NCBI GenBank assembly: GCA_010645155.1
Contig: JAAGOF010000251.1
Span: 1,495,360-1,559,359 of the forward strand
Length of the DNA: 64,000 nt
Direction of reading: 5' to 3'
Source of the DNA: Tigriopus japonicus
Taxonomy: Eukaryota; Arthropoda; Copepoda; Harpacticoida; Harpacticidae
The position numbers were made by a program, and so were the translations under genes. Position 1 is the stretch's first letter; each line of letters opens with the position of its first letter. Below the pieces are notes generated by a model that worked only from the letters and a program-made list of their open reading frames with translations, was not told the DNA's origin and did no database searches. This document shows positions 31,564 through 46,500 of the stretch, piece after piece.

Positions 31564-34500
31564 TTATGAATACCCTAATTGTTTTCTGACAACTGGATTG
31601 TTGATCCTCAGACCCTTGGCTAACATCTGTGCCTCAATGTCCTTATCCTCCTTCTGGTAGCGCTGTTTGTCCTTCTCCAGCAAAGCAATCAGTTGTTCGC
31701 GCTTCTCAGAGTTTTCCAAGAGCTCCTTCAAGATCTCTCCTTCCCGCAAAACGCTCTCAGGGCTCCTCGAGTCTAGCATGATGTGCTCCCGTAGTTCAAC
31801 CTCCAAGCATGAAGATCGGTCATCGAGTTCCAAGAGTTTGGCTTGGATCAACAGCTCCTGCTCCTCACGGACCAATCGGTTCTTCTCGGCCAACAATTGA
31901 AACCAGATTTGCATGAGATCACTCTCATTCTGGTGGTCGGCCAAAGGATGGTCCAAGCTCTCCCCTCGAAGGGTCTGCTCGGCGCGGATGCCACGCTCTT
32001 CCAAATCTTTATGTTGAACATCGAGTTCTTCGAGCTGTCTCTGGATCTCTTGTGCCTTGCGCACGCGTTTCAATTGAGCCACTCGAGCCATGCGTGTAGC
32101 GGACTTGCCGCCTCGTTTCATGATCTTTTCCAAGATTTCTGGGGGCAGCTGATGGGAGCCACCCTGAAGCGTTTGGGGGAATCGGTTTGAGGACCCTAGG
32201 CTGTTCTCGGGGGACTCGTTCTCTTCGTTTTCACTCAAGCTGTCGGCATCTGAACCATTTGGGTGCATTTGGGCGGCATTGGCGACACCCAAAGTGATCT
32301 TCCGTGATAGGGGAATGGGGGGCGTGGAGGGATGTGAGGTTTGCATGGTCCAGGATGTAGTTCGGAACAAGGTTCCTGGTTCACGTTTTGGCGTCGATGT
32401 GGATATGGATAGGCTGGCCAAGCTGCCCAATTCAGAGATATCGGCTCTGGGGGCTTCTCCTGGGGATTCCATGGGAGAAACTAGTCTGGCCGTTCGACCG
32501 GCGTAGTTCAGAGCTCGACTAGTGGAGCTTGAACGGAACGCCAATTTAGGGAACTTGAAGTTCTGCTGGGGATGAGCTTTGAGCTCGTTTTTCGTGTTAT
32601 TATTGATGGCAGTGCTTGAGTTGGATGTGTTGTTTGGGGGAGGCACTCTCGGTGAAATATGATTGTTGGATACGCCTCGTCCCGTTCGAGACATGGAACT
32701 GAGGGAGGCGGATCGACTAAAAATCCCAGATATGGTCTTCATAAAGTTCTTCTTGTTGTTCCCACTATTGCTTCCTCCTCCACCACTGCTGCTACCTGAT
32801 TTGGAAGGAGATTCATCGGTGGAAACAATCCCGTCCATGTATTCCATGTCATTGGAGGTGGAGGACAGTGTGGGACTAGCTAATTCGGGTTCATGGTGGC
32901 CATTAGGTTTATTAGGACTGATCATGAGCGCACCTCGTTTCACGGGTGATTCGAACTTGGTACTGGTTCTCGAGGGCCGCGCTTCGGATCGAGCTTCGGA
33001 TCGATAAGTCGGGATGCCGAATTTTTCCGGATTGGTCATGGGCGTATCGGGGAGCTTGATCACTTCCTCCTTCGTCTTGACAGGCGACGACTTCAAAAGC
33101 TTCTCTTCGTTTACTTTGGGATAAGCTGGAGGCGATCGCACCACCATCGGGTTGGTTAATATCACTTTTGCTTCCTTTTCTCTGGAACACTCCCCCAAAA
33201 CTGTGGTCTCGGGCTTGGAGGGAATCACAACTTTTGGTTCCTCAACTTTCCTAGCTGGGCTGACTTTTGGAGAGAGCTCTGGCTTGGCCGCGGTCTTGTT
33301 TTCGGGCTTCTTTTCATCTCGCTCACTTCCCGAGGACGGCCCATTAGTTGGAGGAGGAGGAATGGATGAGGTCGGAATGGCGACCCGTTTCCGTCGAGCG
33401 GCCGAGACCGATCGACCCGAGACTCTGCTCATGATCATTTCTTGAATCACACTTTTCTCCTTCATCTTGACCGAGTTGTATTTGGCTAGCCTCTCTTGGG
33501 GATTCAGCTCCTTGTAAATGCCTGTGTTATCGTCCTCGGAGAGAATAGCAATGGGAGAGAACACCTTTTTCACCGGGCTGGCCGATTCGTCTTTCACAAA
33601 TTCGTTAATAATGGGGGGCGAACCTTGCTCGTCAATGTTGATCTCTTCTGTTTGTATGGATAGGCTCAGTTTGGGAGGTTTTTCGGTCTTGAAGGTCAGA
33701 GGTTCGGTGAGCACGTCCCCGTCGTCAATAAAGTCAATGTCGTCGTGATCCATGGGACTGGAAGTCGCCACAGCCTTCATGTTACTCAGATCGGGACTCA
33801 AAATCTCCTCGATTTTTAGATCCGAGCCATCTGGGTCGTCGATGTTTTCTGCCGTTTGGAACTCGCTCTTCAGACTCACATTTGGATTCACGGCCTCATT
33901 GACACTCTCACAGTTCTCAATCACGGCAAGGTTAGTGTGAGAGGCTTCGACTGCTTCCTTGTCTTCTTCATTACACGACATGAATTCATCTCGAGAAGAT
34001 CCGGAGTCGTTGATCAATTGGACATGGAGATGATCCATGGAATCTTCAGGGCCCAAATCCACCGACACACTTTGGACCTCTTCATTCTTCGAAAGCTCAA
34101 TGGGAAGTTCTTGGGGAGGTTCAGGCGCCGATTCTTGGGCGGATCCAGATCCGGTTCCCAAATCAGAAGACGAATCGTTAGATGAAGAGGTTGCTCCATC
34201 ACCGATCTTGACGACTTCCTCCGGTGGTTTGAGCTCTGGAACGATGATCTGCTCCACCTCTTTGAAGTCCTTGACGGGCACAGACACTGGTTCTACTTCA
34301 GAACGATAATGTGAAGCATAGGCAGCGGATGGTTTGCTATTGCCGGGATTGGGAGCGTTGTGAGAAATGGCTGTTGGACTCTTGATTGTGCTCAGCATCA
34401 TGCTCTTTGGTACTTGATTGGAGGTGGACGTGAGGAAGTGCTGCATCTCCGTGGAGGGTTTCTCAGCCGGTTTCAGGAGCTTCTGTTGACTAGAGAGGCG

Positions 34501-37500
34501 GTCCATGAGCGATTTCAGTCGATTATCAATTTCGGCCGAGTCCACCTTCTTTTTGGTCGCCACATTGGTTTGGGCCTCTGACACCCAATTCTTCTTCAGA
34601 TTCAGGGCTCTTCGCGTGGAATAGTCCTGCATGACAGTGGTACTCTTTTGTTGTTCGGATCGAAGGCGATCGGATAAATTGGGCGTTTTGTATTGATATT
34701 GGGCGGCGATACTCATACTCGCCGGATCATAAGGCTTCGGACCGGTTTCTTTGCCCTTGTCTAACAAAGGTCTGGTTCGACCATCTAAACGCTTCAGCAA
34801 GGGGGAACCTGGTTGGATCACGATTTTAGGAGGTTCCAATTGCTTGTGGAAAGGGTTTGGCTTGCCCTCCGAATCTGTGAATTCACATTCAGTGGCGGTT
34901 CCACTGGATAAGTCAAAGTCTTCGGAATCGGTCTCTTCATCGTCGTCATCATCGTCTTCGTCGGAGCTCAAGTCCTCAGAACCCACTTCTGTGCTCGTAT
35001 CGGATTCCTCAACCAAAGCTGCTCCATGACGGCGCATTCGTTGGCGGGATTCTCGTCTCTTGGGTGGTTTTGGGGGGAGTTTAAGAGCCTTGCTATCGTT
35101 TTCCTCTTGTCCGGATTCATCTTCGGAAGTGGACTCGTATTCGCCATCATAATCGCTGTCTTCCTCGTCCAAATCGGAAGAGGACACATCACTCGAGTCT
35201 TCGGATTCTGACGAGGTGTGAGATACCCTACAAGAAGGAAAGAATATGATGATGGATTCATTCTGGATGGCTTAGTAATTTTAAAAAGCTCAATACAATG
35301 GTGTTCATTTACGATATGGTGATCAAACGGCACTTCAAACAAGAGGACATTTACATCTTGGAAACATTTTTTGACTTTAGGTGCGAATTCATTAACATTT
35401 AAGCAATCACAAGCTGTCAAGAGGTGTTTTTTGATCGATTCAGACGAAACACGAGTTTAAAAAGTACTGAATACCAGGACACAAGCTTCCTACTTGACGT
35501 TCCCAAAACAAAGAAACTTCGACCCGTGACATTCCATTACGGCCTCGAAAAAGCGGGAAACATTACTTGTCTCGACTTACTTTCATAATCGGGAAGACCG
35601 TCGAAAGGTTGCAGAAGAGAGGGTGCATGCGCATGTTTTGTCTGGTTTTCGTGTGTACGTAAATGTATGTGTCTTTCAGTCTGATCATGATTGCGTGTTT
35701 TTCTGATGGGTTGATTTGATGTCTCGGCTGCTGTTGTCAATTTCTCGCCCACTCCCCAAAAATGTTTCCAAGAGTAACAAGTTCGTGGGCACCACGGTTT
35801 TGACGCAGTCATGCATGCTAACATCACAATGTTTTGTTTTCACTCTCTTTCATCAAGGAAAAACTATCTCGTTCGGCTGAGCTTGGATCATTTTATCATG
35901 CCAACGTAATCAATCAAATTAATGACTAGGTTGCATTCAGGTACACCACACGATTAAAGCAACCTTAGTGAAGATCTCAAGAGAGCTAGCTCATTGTCTC
36001 AAAAAATAGAGGCTTTCCCCTCCTTCATCGATCACTTTTGAGTTTTCACTCTCTTAAACATACCTGTCGACCTCGGGTCTCTTCTTTTTGGTTCCACTCT
36101 CCAAGAGATCACACTTCTTGATCCATTCCTTTTGGAGCAATCGCGTTTCATCGGCTGTTAAAGGTCGACTTTCGGGACCACTCTTCTTGATTCGCGTGGA
36201 ACGCTCTCCTTCATCGTCATCCTCATCGTCATCTTCATCCGAGGTGTCCGAATTCAGGTCCGAAAATGAATCTTCCGATGTGTCCACGGGATCATCGGGC
36301 TCGCCATCTTTGATCTTGGACGATTCGTGTTGAAGGCAATTCCGATCCGTCCATTCGTCTTCATCCATGATACTTGGCACTTCCTCCTCTGAGATGTGAT
36401 CCACCGAGGCCTCAAACTCAACCCTATAAAATAAACAACACAGGCTATAAAGAAATGCTAAAAAATACGGTATAATGGGATTTAAGGTCTTGCCTTTCGG
36501 GAGTTGAGCCCCGTCGATCATGATTTAACAGACGATCTCGATGAGTGGCTGGTAATGATCGGAGGTATGAGCTCTTGTCCCAGTCATGAGTGGTTTGGTG
36601 ATTACGCTGGAGTTCTTTCTGACGATTTTCAAGGTCTTTGAGCTCATCGGTCTTCTTTTTGTAACGGAATTTCTCCAGGTTCTTCTCCGTTGCATGCGGC
36701 AAGCAAAAGAATTTCCCTGCAAGAAAAAAAGGTGTCAAATCGGATATAGCCTTAATAGAAGAGCAAATATTTGAGAGCTTTTGTTCGCGCTGAAAGCTTT
36801 CCATTCAGTCCGTCCAATGTGCATGCAGGTAATAATTAAAGACAGGAATACTAGACGAATAAAAATAGTAAATTACACAATTAAAATCACAAGTAGGAAA
36901 TGAATTTTAATAACCGTAGCGATGATTTTTCAAGATATTTCTACCCTTTTTAAACATTTTTCAGTTAACAAAAAAGTTGCTGATAGTCAAACTTAAGGCA
37001 AATTTAGTGCTGTATTTGGCAAGTGAGCATTTGTTTGTCCTATTTCGCCATGTGCGATTGTTAAAAAAAATTGAAACTAGTAGAAAATGGGCTTAAAATT
37101 GTAAAAGGTCAAAGTAGGCAAAACGACGAATATGTGGTCTGTTAGTCTGAAGTTCCTGTCCCTGGTAATATTGCACCCGTATAAAACCACGACTCACGAA
37201 GAAGCTCCATTGGGAAAAACCAGTTGAGGCATCACGTTCGCCTAGTTCATAATGGTGAGGATGCAAATGACCTGGATCTACCCACCCACTTCAATGGCAC
37301 CACTAGAGAATGGATGTATGTATAAGTGTGTCACACACTCAGCCACACTAGAAGGTCCTTTCTCTCCGACTTCATCGAGACTGGTTGGTTCCCACTTCTC
37401 AGGGACAACAAATGAGGGTTCGTTCGTTGCACATGAATTGTGTACAGAAGTTCCCCCTTAAAAGCCATCTAATGAGCCAACTCCATGTTTCCGACCTTCC

Positions 37501-40500
37501 ATACATGGCCGAGGATTTGGCAAAGCTCTCAAAAATAAGGTTCAGCAACAACAACAACTCACTAATTTAGATAAGTGGCCCTCTCTCAGTGACCGAGATC
37601 TGCAAACTGTCTCTTCAATGGGCCACAATTTGGCTCAACATTATAGAACTCGTTTTAGCCAGACATCTGTGTGTGCACATGAGTGGCCGATTTTTGGCCT
37701 TTTTCTGCGTGCACATCATCATCATTGCAGTGAGGAAAAAAGACACACATTCTCTCCTCTTTCTCGACTTGACTCACTAACTCGAATCAAGGTCCAAAAG
37801 CGTCGAACATAACTTTGTGTCATCATCTTTCACGAGAGAAATTTGCCAATGCCCGCCGTTTACTACGTATTCTCTCCGATCTTGTTGAAACCGGATCGGT
37901 CAAATCAAACAAGGCTTACCTTCAAAAAGACCCTCTCGATGGTAGATATAGGATCCCAGGCGCAACAGGACGTTGCAGTAATCACATTTGAAACAGGACC
38001 GATGGAAGAACTTTCCCTCTGTGCTCATTCGTTCCACAACATACACGCGTTTTCCGCAGAAATGACACGTCTCTGATCCACCTCCTTTGGGATTGGGAAG
38101 GACGTATTCCTTTTTTTCCACGTGATGCTCGGGTTGGAACTCTTTGTCGCCGGGTTCATCGCGTAATAACTCGCCACAGATGGCGGAAACGCGATTCGAG
38201 CCGCGTTCTCCGGTTTCGAGGTTATTCCCTTCGGCTAGTCTCTTCTGTAAGTTGGCCATGGTCGAGTCGATTTCGGCGTATTTGTTGTTGACCTCTTCGG
38301 ATAAATCGGGCGAGGCCTCGAGTTTGCCTTTCATGATGTTCACTTTGTCCATGAAGGCCTCCTTGGACCATCGGGGAACCTTGTCCTTGGAGCCGGTCTC
38401 GATGGTTTTCTGCTTCCTTTCCTTTTCCATCTTCTCTTCGATGTTCTTGATGTTCCAGTCGTCCTTGTCCAAACGACCAATGGCTCGTTTGAGGTCCTTG
38501 GGTTTCTTGTTTTCTCGATATTTGCTCACGTTATCGTTTCGACGGCGATGTCGACTTGATCCACCGGCAAACTGCTCCTCGATGATCTTGAATCGCTCTT
38601 CTTCCTTGATGGATTTCCGTTGCTGTTGATCTCGTGCTCGTTGCTTGAATTGGTCCGAGGATTCGGCTTTTTCCATGAGCTTTAACAACCGCTTCTTATT
38701 GGCTGATCGGTTCATTCTCTGGGTTTCCTGAATGTTTTCCTTATTGGGAGAGGACTCTTCCGGAAGTGATTGCAGGGATTGCGGCTCCTCTTCTCGAGAT
38801 CGGCGTTTCTTCTTCCGCAGGTTCAAGTTCGCTTCCGCATCATTGGCCACGAGCTCTCCAATGGAGATCTTGTTCTTATCCCACGGTCTTCCGGATTTGG
38901 GGGCTTTTTGGTGGTGATTGTAGCGATATTGCGAGTCCAACATGTCGTCATCGGAAGCGTCCAATTTCGAGATCTTGACCGCGGGGATGTCTCTTTTGAA
39001 GACCTCGTAGATCTGGGACAAGTACGAGATCATGGTGAGCTTGTCTGGGTTCTTGGAGCTAGCCAACTCTTTCCCGGTCATAATGGGCGGAATACCCATG
39101 TCATTTTCGAGCACATCAAAAGCGAACTGGCAATTTTCCGCTCCCAAGGACGGATCTAGAGCCTGAAACTCGATCAAATCGGGTCGATAGCGATGTATGA
39201 TTGCACATAGAGCCAGGCCATCCTGAAAGCTGTAGGTCATATCTTGAATGGCGATGCACTCGTAGGACTCCAATTGCTTCTGGAACCAAGTCAAGAGCGT
39301 GTCCGGACTGGCCGTGCTCTCTTTTCGGCGTTTCTTTCGTCCGGATCCACCTTGCTCTTCGGCCAGAAGTTTGCCGGATGGAGAGCGTTTCAATTGTTCA
39401 AGTTCTTCTTCCAGCTAAAATTTAGAAAAGAAACCCACGTGGTATGTAGTAACCGTTACGATAGGATAAGTGCTCTTCGTGATTGATGGTTTCTTACCAA
39501 TGCAGGTTGGTCGGTATCGACAAGGCCGACAACTTGTGTGGGCAGCACCAATTTCCTATTGAGGTTGGGGTATCGAGTCGTCGGATCCACGGTGTAAGAC
39601 GAGAAGTCCTTGCAAGTATTTTCGGGTGTGGTTTGGGCTAAGATTCGGTAAATGGACTCACGCTCAGCTATGGCCTCCAACAACCCTTGTTTACCTATTC
39701 ATAAGATGGAAAAATATCATTTTTGCATCTCAATAAGTACTGTTTACCAAATGCAACATTTAAAAAAAATGATATTAGAAACTTGGTTTTCTGTTAAACT
39801 TATATACTAAGGGGGAAGTGATCTTCATAATCTTGTTTGGTAATGATTTATTACGAGTTTTGCCAGGCCTTGTTTTGTGATATCCAGGTTAAAGAAAGTG
39901 CAAACCACATTTCTCCCCATAACATCCATTTCAGTTTCTAACCATCAAACAGGAAACAACGCAGCATGTGTAAAATGTATTGATTCAACCGCACCTCATG
40001 TTTCAAGTGCAAGGCCAACCAAGGCTGCACAATAAATGGAGCTAACAATCCTATCTCCAGCTCTAATCAATGGTGGTGCATTTAGTTGAAAGAGTCGTCG
40101 GTGGAACAAACTCACCCGAGGAAAGGCATTTCATGAGCCAACAAGCGTCGAGCCCTCCGAAAAATCCTCTGGCACAACCAGTGCCCAAAGGCCAGAAAGG
40201 CTCGAGAAGGCTGTCTCCGACTAGACAAGTTAGTAAACGATGGCCGTGTCGCTCCGTCACACGACAAGAGTTATCAGCCTGCAATGGAATATTAACCAGA
40301 CCGATTACTCACTCATTTTACAAACCTATTTTTTTACCAGAAGTATTATTACGTTTGTATAATAGATAACGGGGTAAATTTCGTGTTCGACTTAAACGTA
40401 GAGCATAGATGGCGTTCGAAAAAGAAGGATTGGCAGAAATCCAAGTTTGAAAAATGAATCTGTTGGTAAATGGAAAATCGTGGAGTTCAGCCTTTCTTTT

Positions 40501-43500
40501 TTGGTTAGACTGAACGCTCCAGGGCCTTTTAACGCAAAAAAGGAAGGTTCAAGGTCAGAATCCATTACGGATTTGGCCTTGAGAATTCGCGAGTGGCATT
40601 CATTTCACGTGATCGATATTTCTTGAAAACAAACAGTATCGACGTGAGTGGGACTAAAATTTACCTTGGGAAATTTATTGAGACATCTTCATCATGAGGA
40701 AAAGTGGAAAAATCAATTGAACTTGGAGAAAAACACGTTGAAAGATTGCTGACTATTCTTGGTCTGTTTTGGTTTCTGACAAATCGAGAGTGGTGATTTG
40801 GCTTACAGAATGGTCAATAAAACAGCTAATAACATCAATACTTGGCGCGGTTTTTTTCATTATTCGGAGATATGTACTCAGATTTGAAATTTCGTTTTCT
40901 TTTGTCAAGTTAGAAATAATCAATCTTCTATTAAAGAAAAAGAGCCAAAATGGCAAGTGAAACCACATACTATAAACAGAGTCAATACATTATTTAAGGA
41001 AAAAAGGAGCATTAAGAAGACCTCCATCAAACATATCTGCTAGAACTCATTATTCAAGACATCAACAAGTAAAAAACTATACTTCGTTAACAACATAGAT
41101 TGGCAATATTTTTCTACCATGTTTGTTGGAAATCACCCTTCTAGACTTTGGTGCTCTCGTCACTGAATGAAGTAGGCGAAAACATTGAATTTGATTGATT
41201 TTTCAAACGAGGCACATGTCCGACGTCGTCGTCTTTGAAAAAGTAAATGGTCCGTGATGAGCTGGGGGAGGTCACAACTTGAAATATTCATCACTTTAAA
41301 GCCGCCTGAGCTTCACCAATTTGTCCATCTCCCTCCCTCCACAAAAACGAAACAAGAAAACATATGAACGACATGAGGTACAAGCCAAGGTTGGGACGCG
41401 ACCTTGCTTGAAGTGTCAAATACGTTCGAAGTTGGATTTTAAAAACAATATTACTGTTATATCGATATAGTTATGCTTATTACAAGAACCATTACGCACT
41501 GAGTGTATTTTCGGTTAAAAAAACAACGAATTTTTTCATCAGAAGTTATCCTTCCCTCGAGCTTTGACTGTACTATATACAGGGAAGTCCATAATTAACG
41601 TCCTCAAGATTTTAGCAATAATTTATGACAAAACAAGATTCAAAAGCTACTTTTCGGTTTAAATAATAGGAAAAGTAGAACTGGTCTCATAAGAATTTGC
41701 TTTCTTCTTTTAAGCAATTCATGTTCTGCAATGTGCGGTCAAAGCTTTGATGTTTTTTCAGAATGGAGTGTGCGAGTGGGGGAATCGTTTTTGAAAATAA
41801 AATCGCAGTCAATCAATATCGCCAAGACTTGCTATGCATACGAGTATACAAAGAGAACCAAACCCGTAGTTATTCTGTCTTTTTGAAATAGATTTCCTAC
41901 TTTGATGTTTTCTTTAACTGTTATTTCTTCAATCTGAGTGTGCTGTTATCATATTGAGAGTAACTCTTTGTTTGGCATGGGACATATATACGGATTACCC
42001 TGTACAACATTATGGTTATATTGAGAAAAATATTCGAAGTGAATTTGGCTTTTAGTGCCAAATTAATAAATAGTTGTCATTCGACAAACATTATTCTTCT
42101 TAGTTTGACGATAGTAGCGATGGAAAAGACGTGAAATGTTTCTTTTTCTTGGAAAAATTGGGCAATCCGATACTGTTGTATCGTATTTTTCTTTGTTGTT
42201 GCAAAAAGCTTAATGCAATTTCATTTTTCAGTCCGCCTCTAAAAGGATCAACAACGTCAACTAATCGCTCATCAAATATGTTGAAATTTGAATCAAGGCA
42301 CTTTCAGCATATTGATTTTCCTACTAACTTTGTTAAGAAAGTGTGACCTCTCTCGATTTGTTGTCAGAAATCGAAACCACACTTCGAATCAAATTGGACA
42401 ATCGAGCACACCTGCAATCAGATTCGCAATAATGACTCAATATCGCCTTTTTGCATTCCGGGGAAAGGATTATTGTAGTGAGTTGATGACTCAAGGGAAT
42501 CTGCGATGATTTCATAGACTTGCAGTTTTCGAGGGTCCACAAACTAGCCCATACAAATACCTTTTGAAGGCAGACAAACGCTTTGATCACACAAAGAAGA
42601 GACAAGAAACGAGCGACAACACCGTAAGATGGGACAAAGTGGCTCGTAATCGCTCTATGTTCGTTTTACAAGCGAAGAATTACGTCGAAAAATCGATTGT
42701 AGCCGTAAAATCGTGCGTGGATCTGCTCTCTTTCTCTCGTTTAGGGTGAATTTACCTCGGAGAATATTGAATAGTGATTTCTTGATTTTCCGTTACTTCA
42801 AGGAAGCACGTTGATTTGAAAATACGTATTGTAAAACCGAAGGTTAAAAAACGTCAACTATTTAGTGGTTTAGTAGTCTTTGACTTCGTAAAAAATAATC
42901 ATTGCACATTACTGGTTTGATTTCAACATTCCATTGCTCACTGAAGAACTTAATCAATTTATTTCGAACAGTTTTCTTTCCTGAGATTTTGTCATGTTCA
43001 CGTTTTTTTTTTCACGCATCTCAGACCGATTAAAAAAGATAACGCTCATAGATTACGCTTTACATATCTCGGCTAAAATTTATCATTGAACATTGCGACA
43101 GATGTCCTGATTTGATTTTCCAACAATTCCTCTATTTACGTATTTGAATGAAATCCCGTGAGTTTGAATGAGAGCAAACAGCCATCGATATCATAAATAA
43201 AATGTTCATCGTCCTGCCCTCCGCCGTATAAAAAAAAGGGTCGATGGAGACATTAAAACTGTCACAGTGGGTGGGTTTTAGACGTCCGTGAGGCTTTTTT
43301 AAAGTTCACAGAACGAGACCAACGCCCTTCGTTCGTTCTCAATTTTCTCGACGGCTCGACACAAATGTTTATAAACATTACAATGGCCGTCTCTGTGTGT
43401 CTGGAATAGGCAGAAAATTACCTCCTTATCAACTGGATTGCTTATTCTAGCATTTTTCCAAGAAAAGTCAGAGAAAACCAAATGTGTGACACTCTAAAAT

Positions 43501-46500
43501 GTTGTTCTCCGAGAAATTTCATTTTCTTTTCTCCTGTCCGAAAATCCTTTCCTTGTTTTATTGTGAGAATAACAACGACAATAATCTCAGCTCGAGTCTG
43601 TCGTCGTGAAGGTGGGAGAGTTTCCATTTCAGTGCTCGACTAGGTAGGGCTGATCTTGTCAAAATAATCAGCCATTCATCGTGAAACCCCTCTTTTCCGG
43701 TATGCTCACGCGGGGCTTGAAAAAATTCCTTTTCCATCGAAAATATTTAGATCCGAGGCCATTTTCGGAACGGACATTCCGAAATTCCCTTGGCAAAGGA
43801 AGTTATAAAACGGACACAAGCATAAAACTTCTTGATATCCACATTGGTTGTGGTTGCAAGCTAACTAACTTGATGATCACCAATGCAAATCCGTCCCAAT
43901 TTTTTGGATGAATCATTCGGAAGAGGCACAACAATCGAATCTAAATCCCCCTTGCTCTTTCCCTTTTTGGCCCATGTTGATAATGGAGGGGGAAAAAAAA
44001 GAGTACAACGTAATTCCCTAATCCCAGGATTAGAAGCCAAACTCACCTGGAACATCGAGGTGAAATCGAACATGGCCACATCAGGCTTGCCATAATGATT
44101 CACGGCAAAGTCCAAATGAGGCAAATGATAGTTGGTTGCAAAATCCGCGGCCTCCCGAGCGTATTCGAATAAAGCCTCTTGATTGATATTATCGGGAGCC
44201 AAAAGCTTGGCCGTGTCCGCATCGTTGGTGATGAGCACACCTTTGTCGAGCAAACTTTGCTTCTTGGCCGTCATCACGAAGTAATGCGTCTCATCCTGAA
44301 AGTCAGAAGAAAAAGAAGTCCAATAAAAGAGTGAGAACTGGAATTTGCAACCGGGGAAACGTGAGAAATTCCAGATGAGAAGGTGGATCTTATCAACACG
44401 CTAATTTTAGTCACCTGCTTGAAGGGGAATGTTAAGTCTCATTAAAAGTGGATTGACAAACACAGGAACCAGCGATTTGGCTTTTAAATACGTGCATATG
44501 GTCCAGCTTGAAAGTTTGCCCTGAAGATAAGTTAAACAAGTAGCTTCTTCGTTTCTCAAAGTTGATAAAAACTCAATCTCTTTGCCATGTTATAAACAAA
44601 AGTCTCATGTCATGCGGGAATCTTGTTCCGTTGAGCAATCAGATCGGAGGAGGAGGTATGGGGGGAATGTCTTTCTGATTTCGCGAACAAAGTCCATTGT
44701 GATGATGCGATATAGATCTTGGGGTCGTTATTTCATTTTGGACAGGTTTCAACTCGTTGTATACAAGTGCGATGACAAATTCTGAGCGCAAATATGGTCA
44801 AAGCTAGTATGGAATCAACTGTGAAGAGACCAACCAAAGTCGAAACATATGGTCTTAAGTCTTAAGAACAAGGGAGGTTTTAAATCTAGAGTGGAATTAA
44901 AACATCTTTCATTTAAGCAACAGCTGACAAAGAGGAGACAACAGAAGCAATTGCATGGTTACAGTCCAACACAAAAGCTGGACCCTGTTTGCGATTGGCC
45001 AGACTACCCGCCCCAAAAATAACATCTAGAAATAAGGCTATTTATTTCTCTCTCACGTCATCATATTTCGGGCTGTCCCATCACTCAAACCCAGACAGCT
45101 GATTCAGTGGTGTTGGTTCCACTCTTGAAGTAATACCTCTATGAGTCGAGTGTGACAAAGACGAACGAGAGGAGTCTCTCGCTCATCCCAAATAGCGAGG
45201 AGACATACGTACACCGTCGCTGCAATGCAATGCTTCAATGGTGACGCCTTCCCATTATGACGAACAACATCAGCCTCATCCTCACTAGCTACGGATGACA
45301 GTAGTCTGCAAACAGAACCATGCATGCAGGTGTTTGGTTGACTCATGGACTACTCACTGAGATGGACAGGTGTTTTCTTAGCCAGAAGCATCCCAAGTGC
45401 TACTTAGCGTCGTCTTGTGAAATGGAGACTCTTTCACGTAGTCCAAATAAAAATTAGCCTACATGCCACTTGACTCATGTTATGCTTCAGGGAAATGGAC
45501 ATCCATTTGAGATTGTGTAAGTGATCCTGTGATTCATCCGCAATTTCCATGCATTTATTCCCGAAGGCAGGGCATTTTTTGGCAACGACTGCCAAAAATG
45601 TGTGCATTCTTAGGGCCTCGAAATTTTTACTCGCCTCTCTTTGTGAATGACATTCTTGATAACGAAGAACACAACGGTAACATTGTCGTCGTGTAATCAA
45701 ATCCATGGCGAATAGATTTTCTACTGGGATTGAAAATCCAAGAATCAAAAAGCTACTGCAAAATACAGGACTTCTAAACACCTGGACACATTACTCGAGG
45801 CTTCAGAAAGATCCAAGGAGGAAGGCTTTTTTGATAGTGATATCCCAAGATTTTAACCATGTTTACTTCTTGAAAAAATACTGAGCAGTTTTAATCGAAA
45901 AAGCCTCCAAAGGAATGTCATTTCTGAGGTTTGTTAAAAATAAGCTACTGGTGTTACATTGGCTCGAACAATTACCATGAATCATTTCACAAATCTACGA
46001 TCGGGAATAAAATCCACCTAGAATAGCATCAACAAGTTTTGGGTTGAGAATCCAGTGAGCACTTGCTTATTCGGACGTAGAGTATTTGAAATTCGTCTGA
46101 TTGATGGGCCAGCGATTGGCCGCCCACTTTCCTTGAAAGTTCGTTAGATTGGGATAATTTCCGTTACGAATACGTTCGTCCCTTCGATGGCAATCAGGCC
46201 AGTCAGAAAGAAGTTGCCTCATAAAATGATTATTCACGAAGTGACTGGCCCTCAAAAATAACAACTGCCAACGCGTTTTAAGATCTCCGCTCATTCTGAC
46301 CATAAATTGTGGATATGCACACTATTTAGAGTCGAATTAGTCTCCCATCAGTTTCATTTTTGCCACAACCGTATTTCAAAGCTTGGATTGCATAATGATC
46401 TACTAATTAACAAGTTACATGATCAGTTAAAACAGAAATCAATTTTACGTTGTTGGACACAAAAAGAGATAGCAAAGTTGGGTTACATTTTCATTCCAAG

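Noticed and set aside
32000..35030. Many plus-strand open frames opposite the last Mical exon
   Set aside because: They are antisense shadows of the 3.66-kb Mical exon.
38144..39425. Plus-strand open frames opposite Mical exon 5
   Set aside because: Antisense shadows without family similarity.
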